Shown: in pieces, positions 1 through 5,143 of the stretch
How positions within the stretch are numbered: the first letter of the stretch is position 1
How the letters are laid out: every line of letters begins with the position of its first letter
From: Chloroflexota bacterium
Lineage (GTDB): Bacteria > Chloroflexota > Dormibacteria > Aeolococcales > Aeolococcaceae
Reading direction: 5' to 3'
Length of the DNA: 5,241 nucleotides
Assembly: GCA_028287605.1 (NCBI GenBank)
Contig: JAQBPI010000223.1
Coordinates: 1-5,241, forward strand
The notes under the pieces: model-generated
Seen by the model: only the letters and a program-made list of their open reading frames with translations
The model's database searches: none
What the model was told of the DNA's origin: nothing
Position numbers and translations under genes: made by a program

Positions 1-1
1 T

Positions 2-292
2 CAGGGGGGAAGCGGCAGGGGGGAGGCCCCCCGCGAGCGGGCGCGTGAGCGCCCGGATGGTGAGCGGCGCGAGCGGGCGCGGGGCCGCGCCCGGGCAGCC
101 GAGGTGCGCCGCCTCGAGGACGACATCGCGGCGGTCGAGGCCGAGCTCGCCGAGGTGCGGCGCCGGCTGGGCGACCCGTCGACCTTCGCCGACCCGGCGA
201 CCGGCGCCGAGGCCGGCCGCGAGCACGACCGGCTGGAGGGCGCCCTCGCCGAGCTCTACGAGCGCTGGTCGGAGCTGGCCGGCCCGGCCTGA
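2..292 (+). CDS. ABC-F family ATPase, C-terminal coiled-coil fragment (5' end outside window)
   Basis: The reading frame is open from the first bases to a TGA at 290-292, giving 96 residues of what must be the end of a longer protein. From about residue 38 it forms two heptad-like helices (LEDDIAAVEAELAEVRRRL, then REHDRLEGALAELYERWSEL) joined by a DPSTFADPATG turn. This helix-turn-helix hairpin with a 'DP..YADP'-like turn and a closing 'L...YERWxEL' is the usual C-terminal domain of Uup/EttA-like ABC-F proteins, soluble tandem ATPases that act on the ribosome or on nucleic acids. The first 37 residues are an Arg/Glu/Gly-rich linker, as often precedes this domain. No Walker or signature motifs are visible because the ATPase domains lie upstream. 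A GTG at 104 could give a 62-residue protein, but the open frame upstream and the family match favour a fragment. Which ABC-F subfamily it belongs to cannot be told. Confidence 0.75.
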   Translation, partial: QGGSGRGEAPRERARERPDGERRERARGRARAAEVRRLEDDIAAVEAELAEVRRRLGDPSTFADPATGAEAGREHDRLEGALAELYERWSELAGPA

Positions 293-365
293 GCGGGCAC
301 CGGCGGGAAGTTGGCGCCCCAGAGCGCAGCGAGAGTCAGCAGGCGCGCGGCGTCGCCGGCGGACA

Positions 366-962
366 TCAGCTGAGGCGGAAGGGGCGCACCCCGGTGAGGA
401 AGACCGTGCCGCCGACGAAGACGGTGACCGCCGCCGCGACCACGGTGGCGATGAGGGCGGCGAGCAGCACGCCGAGCACCCCGGAGGGCCCCTTGGCCGG
501 GGCCGGCTGCGCCGCTGCCGGAGGCGGATGCGCCCCCGCGGGCGCGGGGCTGCCGACCACGACGACCAGGCCGGTGAAGACGCCGTCGTCCCAGACGAAC
601 TGGTTCTCGCCCGGGGTGGGGCTCAGCTCGAGGGCGAAGTAGGCGAGCCCGTCGGCCCCCGACTTGGTGGAGGCCTGGGTCCCCTGGGGCCCGACCGGGT
701 GCCGGGTGGCGTCCGCGGCGGCCACCGAGGCGCCGGTGCCGGGGGCGGACTGCACCCGCATGGTCACGGTGCGGCCCGGCTGGGGCGCGTCCTGGGAGTT
801 GGCCTCGCGGATGTAGTAGGCGAGCGCCGTCCCCGCGACCTGCGCCTGCTGGCGATCCACCTTGTCGTAGCCGAGCACGCGCACCGGCGCGAGGGCGAGG
901 AGGGCGGAGATCGCGAGGAGGCCCAGGACGAGGAGGCGGCGGCGGGGCGCTGCTGATTTCAT
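366..962 (-). CDS. Membrane-anchored surface protein with probable Ig-like segment, function unknown
   Basis: 198 residues from the ATG at 962. I do not recognise the family. Residues 1-9 are short and basic (MKSAAPRRR), followed by a hydrophobic helix at about 10-31 that acts as a signal or anchor. Residues 36-137 look like an extracellular beta-sandwich: alternating hydrophobic strands, a 'GRTVTMRV' strand, and an 'STKSGADGLAYFALEL' strand pair of the kind seen in bacterial Ig-like (Big/invasin-type) repeats. A Pro/Ala-rich linker follows (about 139-158), then a second membrane helix (161-186) and a short basic tail (GVRPFRLS). The predicted topology is both ends inside and the middle domain outside. 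An in-frame ATG at 974 would add MGPR. I prefer 962 because the signal sequence is more normal and the upstream ATG falls inside a possible promoter box (TAGGAT). The gene converges on the ABC-F fragment and diverges from hpt. The Ig-like call is inference from pattern only. Confidence 0.72.
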   Translation of the reverse strand: MKSAAPRRRLLVLGLLAISALLALAPVRVLGYDKVDRQQAQVAGTALAYYIREANSQDAPQPGRTVTMRVQSAPGTGASVAAADATRHPVGPQGTQASTKSGADGLAYFALELSPTPGENQFVWDDGVFTGLVVVVGSPAPAGAHPPPAAAQPAPAKGPSGVLGVLLAALIATVVAAAVTVFVGGTVFLTGVRPFRLS

Positions 963-972
963 CCGGGGACCC

Positions 973-978
973 ATCCTA
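973..978 (-). promoter_or_regulatory. Possible -10 box (TAGGAT) for the minus-strand surface-protein gene
   Basis: On the minus strand, TAGGAT (a TAnnnT hexamer) lies 10 bases before the ATG at 962, so transcription would begin only a few bases before, or at, the start codon. I see no convincing -35 element. The same stretch reads AGGATGGG and could instead serve as a weak ribosome binding site for that ATG; the two readings exclude each other. The matching placement near 5083 and 5127 slightly favours the promoter reading. Confidence 0.3.
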
Positions 979-997
979 CGGCCGCCGCACGGTCGGG

Positions 998-1606
998 GTG
1001 GCGCGGGGCACCCACGATTTGCGGCCGGCGCGGTGGCTGAGCGACAGTGGCGCGGTGGATCCGCTGGAGGTGAGTGGAGGGCTGCCGGGGCGGCTCCTGG
1101 TGTCGCGGGAGCAGATCGCGGCCCGCATCGCCGAGCTCGCGACCGAGATCGACGCCGCCTACGCCGGGGCGGCCGGCCCGCTGGTGCTGCTCTGCGTGCT
1201 GAAGGGCTCGCTCTTCTTCACGGCCGACCTCGCCCGGGCGCTCTCCATCCCCCTGGAGATCGACGCCATCGCGGTGCGATCCTACGGCGCGGGCACGGAG
1301 ACCTCGGGCACGGTGCAGCTGCTCAAGGACGTGACCACCCCGCTCGGCGGCCGCCACGTGCTCATGGTGGAGGACGTCATCGACACGGGGCTGACCACCT
1401 CCTTCCTCTACGAGCACGTGGAGCGGCACCGGCCCGCGTCGCTGCGCCTGGTCTCGCTGCTCGACAAGCCCGGCCGGCGCCGGCGGGCGGTGCGCATCGA
1501 CTTCTGCGGGTTCGTCCTCCCCGACGAGTTCGTGGTCGGATACGGGCTCGACCTCGACGAGCGCTACCGCAACCTCCCCGGCGTGCATGCCCTCGACCAG
1601 TCCTGA
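998..1606 (+). CDS. hpt: Hypoxanthine(-guanine) phosphoribosyltransferase
   Basis: Cytosolic purine-salvage enzyme that joins hypoxanthine (and usually guanine) to PRPP, giving IMP/GMP and pyrophosphate. It reads as a complete type I phosphoribosyltransferase. The pyrophosphate-binding loop VLKGS is at about 67-71, and the flexible-loop Ser-Tyr at 95-96. The PRPP motif VLMVEDVIDTGLT is at 121-133, with the acidic pair E125/D126 and the catalytic-base Asp D129. The purine-contacting Lys is K157 in LLDKP, and the base-binding/metal segment is DEFVVGYGLDLDERYRNLP, with D185. These positions count from the GTG at 998 (202 residues). The start is uncertain: conserved sequence begins only at about residue 33, none of the candidates has a Shine-Dalgarno, and a start at 998 leaves just 35 bases to the divergent gene. 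GTG at 1055 (183 residues, the usual family length) is equally plausible, although mycobacterial enzymes do carry similar extensions. The last 20 bases overlap the downstream transporter gene. Confidence 0.95.
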   Translation: MARGTHDLRPARWLSDSGAVDPLEVSGGLPGRLLVSREQIAARIAELATEIDAAYAGAAGPLVLLCVLKGSLFFTADLARALSIPLEIDAIAVRSYGAGTETSGTVQLLKDVTTPLGGRHVLMVEDVIDTGLTTSFLYEHVERHRPASLRLVSLLDKPGRRRRAVRIDFCGFVLPDEFVVGYGLDLDERYRNLPGVHALDQS

Positions 1607-2507
1607 GAGGGGGACGGCGGGCCGGCTGGCGCCCGCCGGCCTGGTCATGGCCACGGTCGCGGTCTCCTTCTCGGCGATCTTCAACCGGCTCGCCCCCGAC
1701 GGCCCGGCCACCATCGTCTGGGTGCGGATGGCGATCACCGCGGTCCTGCTCGCCCCATGGGCGCTCCACGACGCCCGGGCCGGCGCCCTCCCCCGCTCCG
1801 CCACCGACTGGATGGTGGTGACCCTGAGCGGCGTCCTCCTCGCCGCCCACTTCCTCTGCTGGACGGCCTCGCTGCGCCACACGTCGGTGGCCTCGAGCGT
1901 GCTCCTGGTCTCGCTCCACCCGGTGCTGGTGGCGGTGCTGGGCCGCCGGCTGCTCGGGGAGGCGGTCTCGCCGCGGCTGGTCGCCGGGCTCGCCCTCGCA
2001 CTGGTGGGGACGGCGATCACCGCAGCCGGCGACCTGCGGGTCAGCGGCGAGGCCCTGGGCGGCGACCTGCTCGCCATCGCCGGCGCGGTGACCTTCTCCG
2101 GCTACCTGCTGGTGGGCCGGCGGGTGCGCTCCCGCTACGGCGCCGCCGGCTACTCGGTGCCCGTGTACCTGGTGGTGGCGGTGGTGTCGCTGCTGGTGGC
2201 GCCGCTGAGCGGGAGCGCGGTGGTCCCGCAGCCGCGCACGGTGCTCGCCTGCCTGGGGCTTGCGGTGGTCTGCACCGTGCTCGGGCACACCGTCTTCACC
2301 TGGACGCTGCGCCACCTCAGGGCGGTGATCGTCTCGTTGGCCTTTCTCGGCGAGCCGCCGATCACCGCCCTCCTGGCCATCCCCCTTCTCGGCGAGTGGC
2401 CGCCCTCGAACGCCGTGGCCGGCGGGGTGGCGGTGCTGCTCGGCCTCGGCTTCGCCCTCACCGAGCCCGCCCCGGTGTCGGTCGCCGAGGAGGCGGCGGC
2501 GCAGTAG
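1587..2507 (+). CDS. EamA/DMT-superfamily transporter (ten membrane helices)
   Basis: 306-residue integral membrane protein of the drug/metabolite transporter superfamily, EamA type, whose members export or exchange small metabolites; the substrate cannot be read from sequence. Two homologous halves of about five helices each are visible, with helices near 17-34, 42-58, 76-96, 103-120, 128-147, 158-177, 190-208, 216-236, 246-266 and 274-291. The family hallmark, a helix followed by a short 'LGE' loop, occurs in both halves: HTSVASSVLLVSLHPVL then RRLLGE (98-125), and VSLAFLGEPPITALLAIP then LLGEWPP (249-273). The ATG at 1587 lies inside the end of hpt (20-base overlap, different frame), which suggests co-transcription and translational coupling. 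The next in-frame ATG (1647) would cut away much of the first helix, so I keep 1587 despite no clear ribosome binding site. The C-terminal tail after 291 is acidic and Ala-rich. A purine-related substrate would be only a guess from the hpt neighbour. Confidence 0.93.
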   Translation: MPSTSPERGTAGRLAPAGLVMATVAVSFSAIFNRLAPDGPATIVWVRMAITAVLLAPWALHDARAGALPRSATDWMVVTLSGVLLAAHFLCWTASLRHTSVASSVLLVSLHPVLVAVLGRRLLGEAVSPRLVAGLALALVGTAITAAGDLRVSGEALGGDLLAIAGAVTFSGYLLVGRRVRSRYGAAGYSVPVYLVVAVVSLLVAPLSGSAVVPQPRTVLACLGLAVVCTVLGHTVFTWTLRHLRAVIVSLAFLGEPPITALLAIPLLGEWPPSNAVAGGVAVLLGLGFALTEPAPVSVAEEAAAQ

Positions 2508-2521
2508 GGCCGCCACCCCAC

Positions 2522-2540
2522 CGGCTGCGCGAGCGGGCCG
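2522..2540 (+). terminator. Small GCGA-loop hairpin after the transporter gene (terminator-like, weak)
   Basis: Fifteen bases after the transporter's stop, CTGC-GCGA-GCGG can fold with a GNRA tetraloop (one G-T wobble). After a single bulged G at 2537 the stem extends by three more pairs (2522-2524 with 2538-2540). No run of T follows, so it is not a canonical intrinsic terminator. It may stabilise the 3' end of the hpt-transporter transcript or have no role; in DNA this GC-rich, short hairpins are common by chance. Confidence 0.22.
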
Positions 2541-2548
2541 CCAGCAGG

Positions 2549-2661
2549 CTGTGACCGATCGCAACCGGCCTGTGACCACAGCTTGATCGATTTGCCTGGT
2601 GCGAATGACGAAGATCAGTCCCATCGTCCTGCCCCAGCGGCGATTGATCGTTCCCCAGCGG
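2549..2661 (+). promoter_or_regulatory. Control region of the TadE/TIG unit with two pairs of 21-base-phased direct repeats
   Basis: The non-coding stretch between the transporter and the TadE-like gene (2508-2682) is less GC-rich than its neighbours. It holds CTGTGACC at 2549-2556 and 2570-2577 (period 21 bases) and CCCCAGCGG at 2632-2640 and 2653-2661 (period again 21 bases). TTGATCG occurs at 2583-2589 and 2644-2650. The second CTGTGACC runs into CACAG, making a CTGTG-2-CACAG inverted repeat (2570-2581); CGATTGATCG at 2641-2650 is also an inverted repeat (CGAT-2-ATCG). A 21-base spacing puts repeats on the same helix face, as expected for tandem operator half-sites. I could not identify a convincing promoter hexamer pair, a riboswitch or a known regulator's consensus. 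Confidence 0.35.
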
Positions 2662-2672
2662 ATGAGGGATTC

Positions 2673-2678
2673 GGGAGG
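2673..2678 (+). promoter_or_regulatory. Shine-Dalgarno GGGAGG that fixes the TadE start
   Basis: GGGAGG ends 4 bases before the GTG at 2683. It is the only strong ribosome binding site seen in the window and decides between this start and the upstream in-frame GTG (2599), ATG (2605) and ATG (2662), none of which has one. Confidence 0.6.
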
Positions 2679-2682
2679 CAAG

Positions 2683-3267
2683 GTGTCGTCGTCGCACAGC
2701 CGTCGGCCGTCGCACCGTCGTGCCCGTGGCCAGGGCCTGGTCGAGTTCGCCGTGGTCGCCCCGGTGCTGATCTCCCTCGTCTTCGGAGTCTTCGACTTCG
2801 GCCGGGCCATGTCGGCGAACGTGACCGTCACCAACTCCGCGCGTGAGGGTGTGCGGTATCTCATCGCCAACGTGGTGAGCTCGGGTCTGTCCAGCTACAA
2901 CTCCTGCCAGTCCTCCTCGGGGGCCACGGCGCCGTCCAGCACCAGCGGCGAGGGAGCGGCATGGCGCCAGCTCAGGGCGGCCAGCCTCGACTCCACCCAG
3001 CTCAGCATGGGGGTGTACTTCTACAAGGCGACCAACGATCCGGCCAACGACGCCTCCGCGAACCACAGCGGTGCCGACATCAGCGTCACCTGTCCGGTGG
3101 GCAGCACGGGCACGCCGACGATCGTCAACAGCGCCTCCTACACGCCCGCGTCCGGCGCCTGGGTGGTCTTCAGCACGACCTATCTCTACCACCCGACCAC
3201 ACCCTTCGTCGGACAGCTGGTCGGGACCGTGACCGTGACACAGACCGCGACCATGGTGATCGAGTGA
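2683..3267 (+). CDS. TadE-like pseudopilin / Tad-type pilus assembly protein
   Basis: 194 residues from GTG 2683. A basic Ser/Arg/His N-terminus (1-15) leads into RGQGLVEFAVVAPVLISL and a membrane helix (about 19-41) ending FGVFDFGRAMSANVTVTNSAREGVRYL. This is the TadE-like family signature: short basic leader, Gly-x-Gly-hydrophobic-x-Glu-Phe, one helix, then a 'R..N...AREG.R' segment. Cleavage after G16 would put Glu at +5 (E21), as in type IV prepilins processed by TadV/PilD-like peptidases; that cleavage is inferred. The remaining 130 or so residues would be outside: a Ser/Thr/Gly-rich region containing C75, then a beta-rich C-terminal part with C137 (a possible disulfide) ending in strands such as GTVTVTQTATMVIE. 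In Tad systems such minor pseudopilins aid Flp pilus assembly. No other tad gene (ATPase, platform, Flp pilin, peptidase) is present here. The frame is open back to GTG 2599, but the Shine-Dalgarno and the family N-terminus favour 2683. The next gene starts 4 bases after the stop. Confidence 0.88.
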   Translation: MSSSHSRRPSHRRARGQGLVEFAVVAPVLISLVFGVFDFGRAMSANVTVTNSAREGVRYLIANVVSSGLSSYNSCQSSSGATAPSSTSGEGAAWRQLRAASLDSTQLSMGVYFYKATNDPANDASANHSGADISVTCPVGSTGTPTIVNSASYTPASGAWVVFSTTYLYHPTTPFVGQLVGTVTVTQTATMVIE

Positions 3268-3271
3268 CCCA

Positions 3272-4312
3272 GTGGCATCGGTGATCCGCCAGGGGCTCCT
3301 GTGCCTGCTCGGGCTGACCGCCGCGTTCGCCGCGCTCGCCTGCGACGGCGCCGTCGTCGCGCTCGCCGACAGCCCTCCGACGCTGACGACCGTCTGGCCC
3401 CAGGTCTTCGTGCTCAACGGACAGCCCCTCCGGGTGACGCTGGGCGGCTCCAACCTGTCTCACGTCATCAGCGTCACGCTGGTGCCGGCGGTGCCGGGAC
3501 TCAGCCTCAGCATCGCCAGCGACAGCACCATCCTCGTCACCATCCCGGCCTCGATCCCAGCCGACACCTACGGCATCTTCGTCACCGCCACCGGAGGCAC
3601 CAGCGACCCGGCCACCATGCCCACGTTCTCCGTCGTCCCTCCCGTGGCCGCGAATCCCGGCCCCGTGACGACGCTCCCCACGTACAGCTTCTCGCCCATG
3701 CCGGGAGTGCGCGTCAAGCCCACCACCGGGGTGCTGGGTCTGGTGAGCCCCACCACGGTGACCAAGGCGCCCTCGGGCGCGCCGCTCAACCCGCTGCTGC
3801 TGCTGCCCCTCGGCATCGTCTTCGGGGGGATCGGCTACCTGCTCTGGGGCAGGCCCGGCCGGCTTTCCGCGGCCGACCGCCAGGGGCTCGTCGCCCACCT
3901 GGTCGGCCGGCCCGCACAGGCCCTGCACATCGGCCGCATCTGCCTGCAGTGCGGCCGCCTCCACTTCGTGCTCGCCACCCGCCGCGACCTGTGGCAGGCC
4001 GGGCAGTTCTGCAGCGCCACCTGCTTCGTCGCCGCCCAGGACGACGACTCGGCGGCGCGCGCCGGGGAGACGACCGCGGTCGCCCGGATGCGGGACATGT
4101 TCGTCTACCGCGAGCTCGAGGAGAGGCTGCACGCCGCGCTCACCGCCGAGGCGCTGGAGTTTCGGACCCGCACCGCACGGGTCGACGAGGCGCCGCTGGA
4201 GGGCCCCGCCGAGGTCGCGGAGCTGATCGAGGCGGGCCGGTCGTCGGTCAGACCGGCACGCGGGTCAGGAAGTACAGCAGGTGCCCGGGGACGACGCCCA
4301 TCATCACCGTGA
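3272..4312 (+). CDS. Secreted IPT/TIG-domain membrane protein with cytoplasmic FCS-like zinc-finger motif
   Basis: 346 residues. Residues 1-32 are a signal peptide (hydrophobic core about 8-23, possible signal peptidase I site ALA-DS at 30-34). C24 in AALAC is an imperfect lipobox, since -3 is Ala, so lipidation is less likely. Residues 35-122 match an IPT/TIG immunoglobulin-like fold: PPTLTTVWPQ, NGQPLRVTLGGSNLS, a VSLTL-like strand, DSTILVTIPASIPADTYGIFVTATGGTS-type strands ending in FSVV. A Pro/Thr/Val-rich stalk follows (123-170), then one membrane helix (172-192) flanked by Arg on its distal side, which places the C-terminus in the cytoplasm. There C224-x2-C227, 19 residues, C247-x3-C251, with F246-C247-S248, resembles FCS/MYM-type treble-clef zinc fingers. 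A helical region, with many Glu and Arg, spans 267-320. The last 21 residues overlap the opposite-strand gene and are low complexity. GTG 3272 is chosen (GTG 3281 is possible); neither has a clear ribosome binding site, so coupling to the TadE-like gene is likely. The specific function is unknown. Confidence 0.82.
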   Translation: MASVIRQGLLCLLGLTAAFAALACDGAVVALADSPPTLTTVWPQVFVLNGQPLRVTLGGSNLSHVISVTLVPAVPGLSLSIASDSTILVTIPASIPADTYGIFVTATGGTSDPATMPTFSVVPPVAANPGPVTTLPTYSFSPMPGVRVKPTTGVLGLVSPTTVTKAPSGAPLNPLLLLPLGIVFGGIGYLLWGRPGRLSAADRQGLVAHLVGRPAQALHIGRICLQCGRLHFVLATRRDLWQAGQFCSATCFVAAQDDDSAARAGETTAVARMRDMFVYRELEERLHAALTAEALEFRTRTARVDEAPLEGPAEVAELIEAGRSSVRPARGSGSTAGARGRRPSSP

Positions 4313-5075
4313 CCACGAGGATGTACAGCATCGCGGTGGCCGGCTGGTTGGCGCGGATGCGGGCATAGTAGAGGGTGAGGCCGTTGACCGCGGCGGTCAC
4401 CACCAGCCCGGCCGCCACCACCAGCAGCCAGAATGAGGCGCCGTAGCGCTCGCCGACCAGGCTGGCGCGTACCGCGCCGTCGGCGGTGAGCAGGGCGATC
4501 GCGACCGCCACCGCCTGCACGCCCACCGCGGCGAAGATCAGGTAGACGGCCCGACGCAGGGGCCGGAAGGAGAGGTCGGGGGCGATCAGGTACCAGTGGC
4601 CGAGGAGCATCCCGGCCAGGGTGCTGCCGGCGAGCAGGGCGGCGGGGACGAACGCGACCGCCCCGGCGAGCCCTCCCACCCCGGAGAAGGCGAAGGTGGC
4701 GGAGGCCCGGCCGATGGCCACGGCGCCGCAGGCCACCGCCACCGCGCCGGCCACCCTCCGCGCCGGGTCGGTGCCCACCGCGCAGAGCAGCGTGTAGACG
4801 CCCAGCGCCGCGGTGAAGCCGACCATCCAGTGGACGAAGCCGGCATAGCCCCCGGCGTCGACGGGGTGGTGGAGCAGCCGCGCCGGGTCGGGGAGCAGCG
4901 CCGCCATCCCCAGGCAGAGGCCCATGATCGCCAGGCAGATGGCGGCGGTGGTGCCGAGGAAGCCGCGCCCGACCTCGCCGAGCAGGTCGCCCGCGTAGAT
5001 GGCCGCGAGCGTGCCCACCGCGAGCTCGGCGAGCACCAGGACACCGACGATCGGTGCCAGCGCGGGGATGGACAT
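4248..5075 (-). CDS. Eight-helix integral membrane protein, function unknown
   Basis: 275 residues from ATG 5075. I do not recognise a characterised family. About eight hydrophobic helices are visible (near 8-28, 40-60, 80-100, 108-126, 134-156, 174-196, 214-234, 246-269), with a very short N-terminus and C-terminus (TRVPV). Polar or potentially ligand-binding residues in or beside helices are E17 (AELAVGT), H82 (FVHWMVGF), H160 in MLLGHWYL, and H265 (PGHLLYFL). Basic residues cluster at SFRPLRRA (169-176) and YARIRANQ (237-244), likely cytoplasmic loops. Histidines near helix ends could bind heme or a quinone as in membrane redox subunits, but this is speculation and no CxxCH or partner gene is present. 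The start has no Shine-Dalgarno; a TACGAT box 7 bases upstream suggests a leaderless message. The 3' end overlaps the zinc-finger gene by 65 bases in convergent orientation, and the 5' end diverges from the gene at 5144. Confidence 0.85.
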   Translation of the reverse strand: MSIPALAPIVGVLVLAELAVGTLAAIYAGDLLGEVGRGFLGTTAAICLAIMGLCLGMAALLPDPARLLHHPVDAGGYAGFVHWMVGFTAALGVYTLLCAVGTDPARRVAGAVAVACGAVAIGRASATFAFSGVGGLAGAVAFVPAALLAGSTLAGMLLGHWYLIAPDLSFRPLRRAVYLIFAAVGVQAVAVAIALLTADGAVRASLVGERYGASFWLLVVAAGLVVTAAVNGLTLYYARIRANQPATAMLYILVVTVMMGVVPGHLLYFLTRVPV

Positions 5076-5082
5076 GGGGGCA

Positions 5083-5088
5083 ATCGTA
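5083..5088 (-). promoter_or_regulatory. Possible -10 box (TACGAT) giving a leaderless transcript of the eight-helix protein gene
   Basis: On the minus strand TACGAT, a TAnnnT hexamer, is followed by 7 bases (TGCCCCC with the preceding box end) and then the ATG at 5075. That spacing puts the expected transcription start on or next to the A of the ATG. No ribosome binding site or clear -35 element is seen, which is typical of leaderless promoters in high-GC bacteria. Prediction from position and motif only. Confidence 0.45.
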
Positions 5089-5126
5089 GAGACAGGCGCT
5101 CAGGCGGGACAGAACTCGTGGTGCGG

Positions 5127-5132
5127 TACCGT
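5127..5132 (+). promoter_or_regulatory. Possible -10 box (TACCGT) for the gene beginning at 5144
   Basis: TACCGT (TAnnnT) lies 11 bases before the ATG at 5144, so the message would have a leader of only a few bases. No Shine-Dalgarno precedes the ATG. The box sits in a 68-base divergent region shared with the minus-strand promoter near 5083, the two boxes being 38 bases apart. A short GGGAC...GTCCC inverted pair (5106-5110 and 5137-5141) flanks it but is too short to weigh. Confidence 0.35.
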
Positions 5133-5143
5133 TGTGGTCCCGT

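Noticed and set aside
293..365. A terminator between the convergent ABC-F and surface-protein genes
   Set aside because: Only short GC palindromes such as CGGCGTCGCCG with no loop and no T run; not supportable as a terminator.
45..956. A 303-codon plus-strand open frame over the ABC-F end and the minus-strand surface gene
   Set aside because: Extreme Arg/Gly/Glu composition; it spans two better-supported genes on both strands.
959..2077. A 372-codon minus-strand open frame opposite hpt and the transporter
   Set aside because: Same reason: low-complexity composition, antisense to two confident genes, and no start signal.
2570..2581. CTGTGACCACAG as a CRP-type (TGTGA-6-TCACA) site
   Set aside because: Only the left half-site fits; the spacing and right half do not match the consensus.
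2599..2682. N-terminal extension of the TadE-like protein from GTG 2599 or ATG 2605
   Set aside because: No ribosome binding site there, the extra 28 residues are unlike TadE leaders, and GGGAGG sits just before GTG 2683.
2549..2682. A riboswitch such as a cyclic-di-GMP aptamer before the TadE gene
   Set aside because: I looked for conserved aptamer cores and paired stems and found none that match; the repeats fit operator sites better.
1377..2870. A 497-codon minus-strand open frame across hpt, the transporter and the TadE start
   Set aside because: It is antisense to clearly recognisable genes and its product is a Arg/Gly/His/Pro-rich, low-complexity string without hydrophobic core or motifs, the usual by-product of GC-rich coding DNA.
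3335..3345. Lipoprotein lipobox (AALAC) in the TIG protein
   Set aside because: The -3 position is Ala rather than Leu/Val/Ile, and a good AxA signal peptidase site follows at residues 30-32; kept only as a minor alternative.
3170..4132. A 320-codon minus-strand open frame opposite the TIG/zinc-finger gene
   Set aside because: Gly/Asp/Arg/His-rich translation with no fold-like pattern; the plus-strand frame has a signal peptide, TIG strands, helix and Cys motif.
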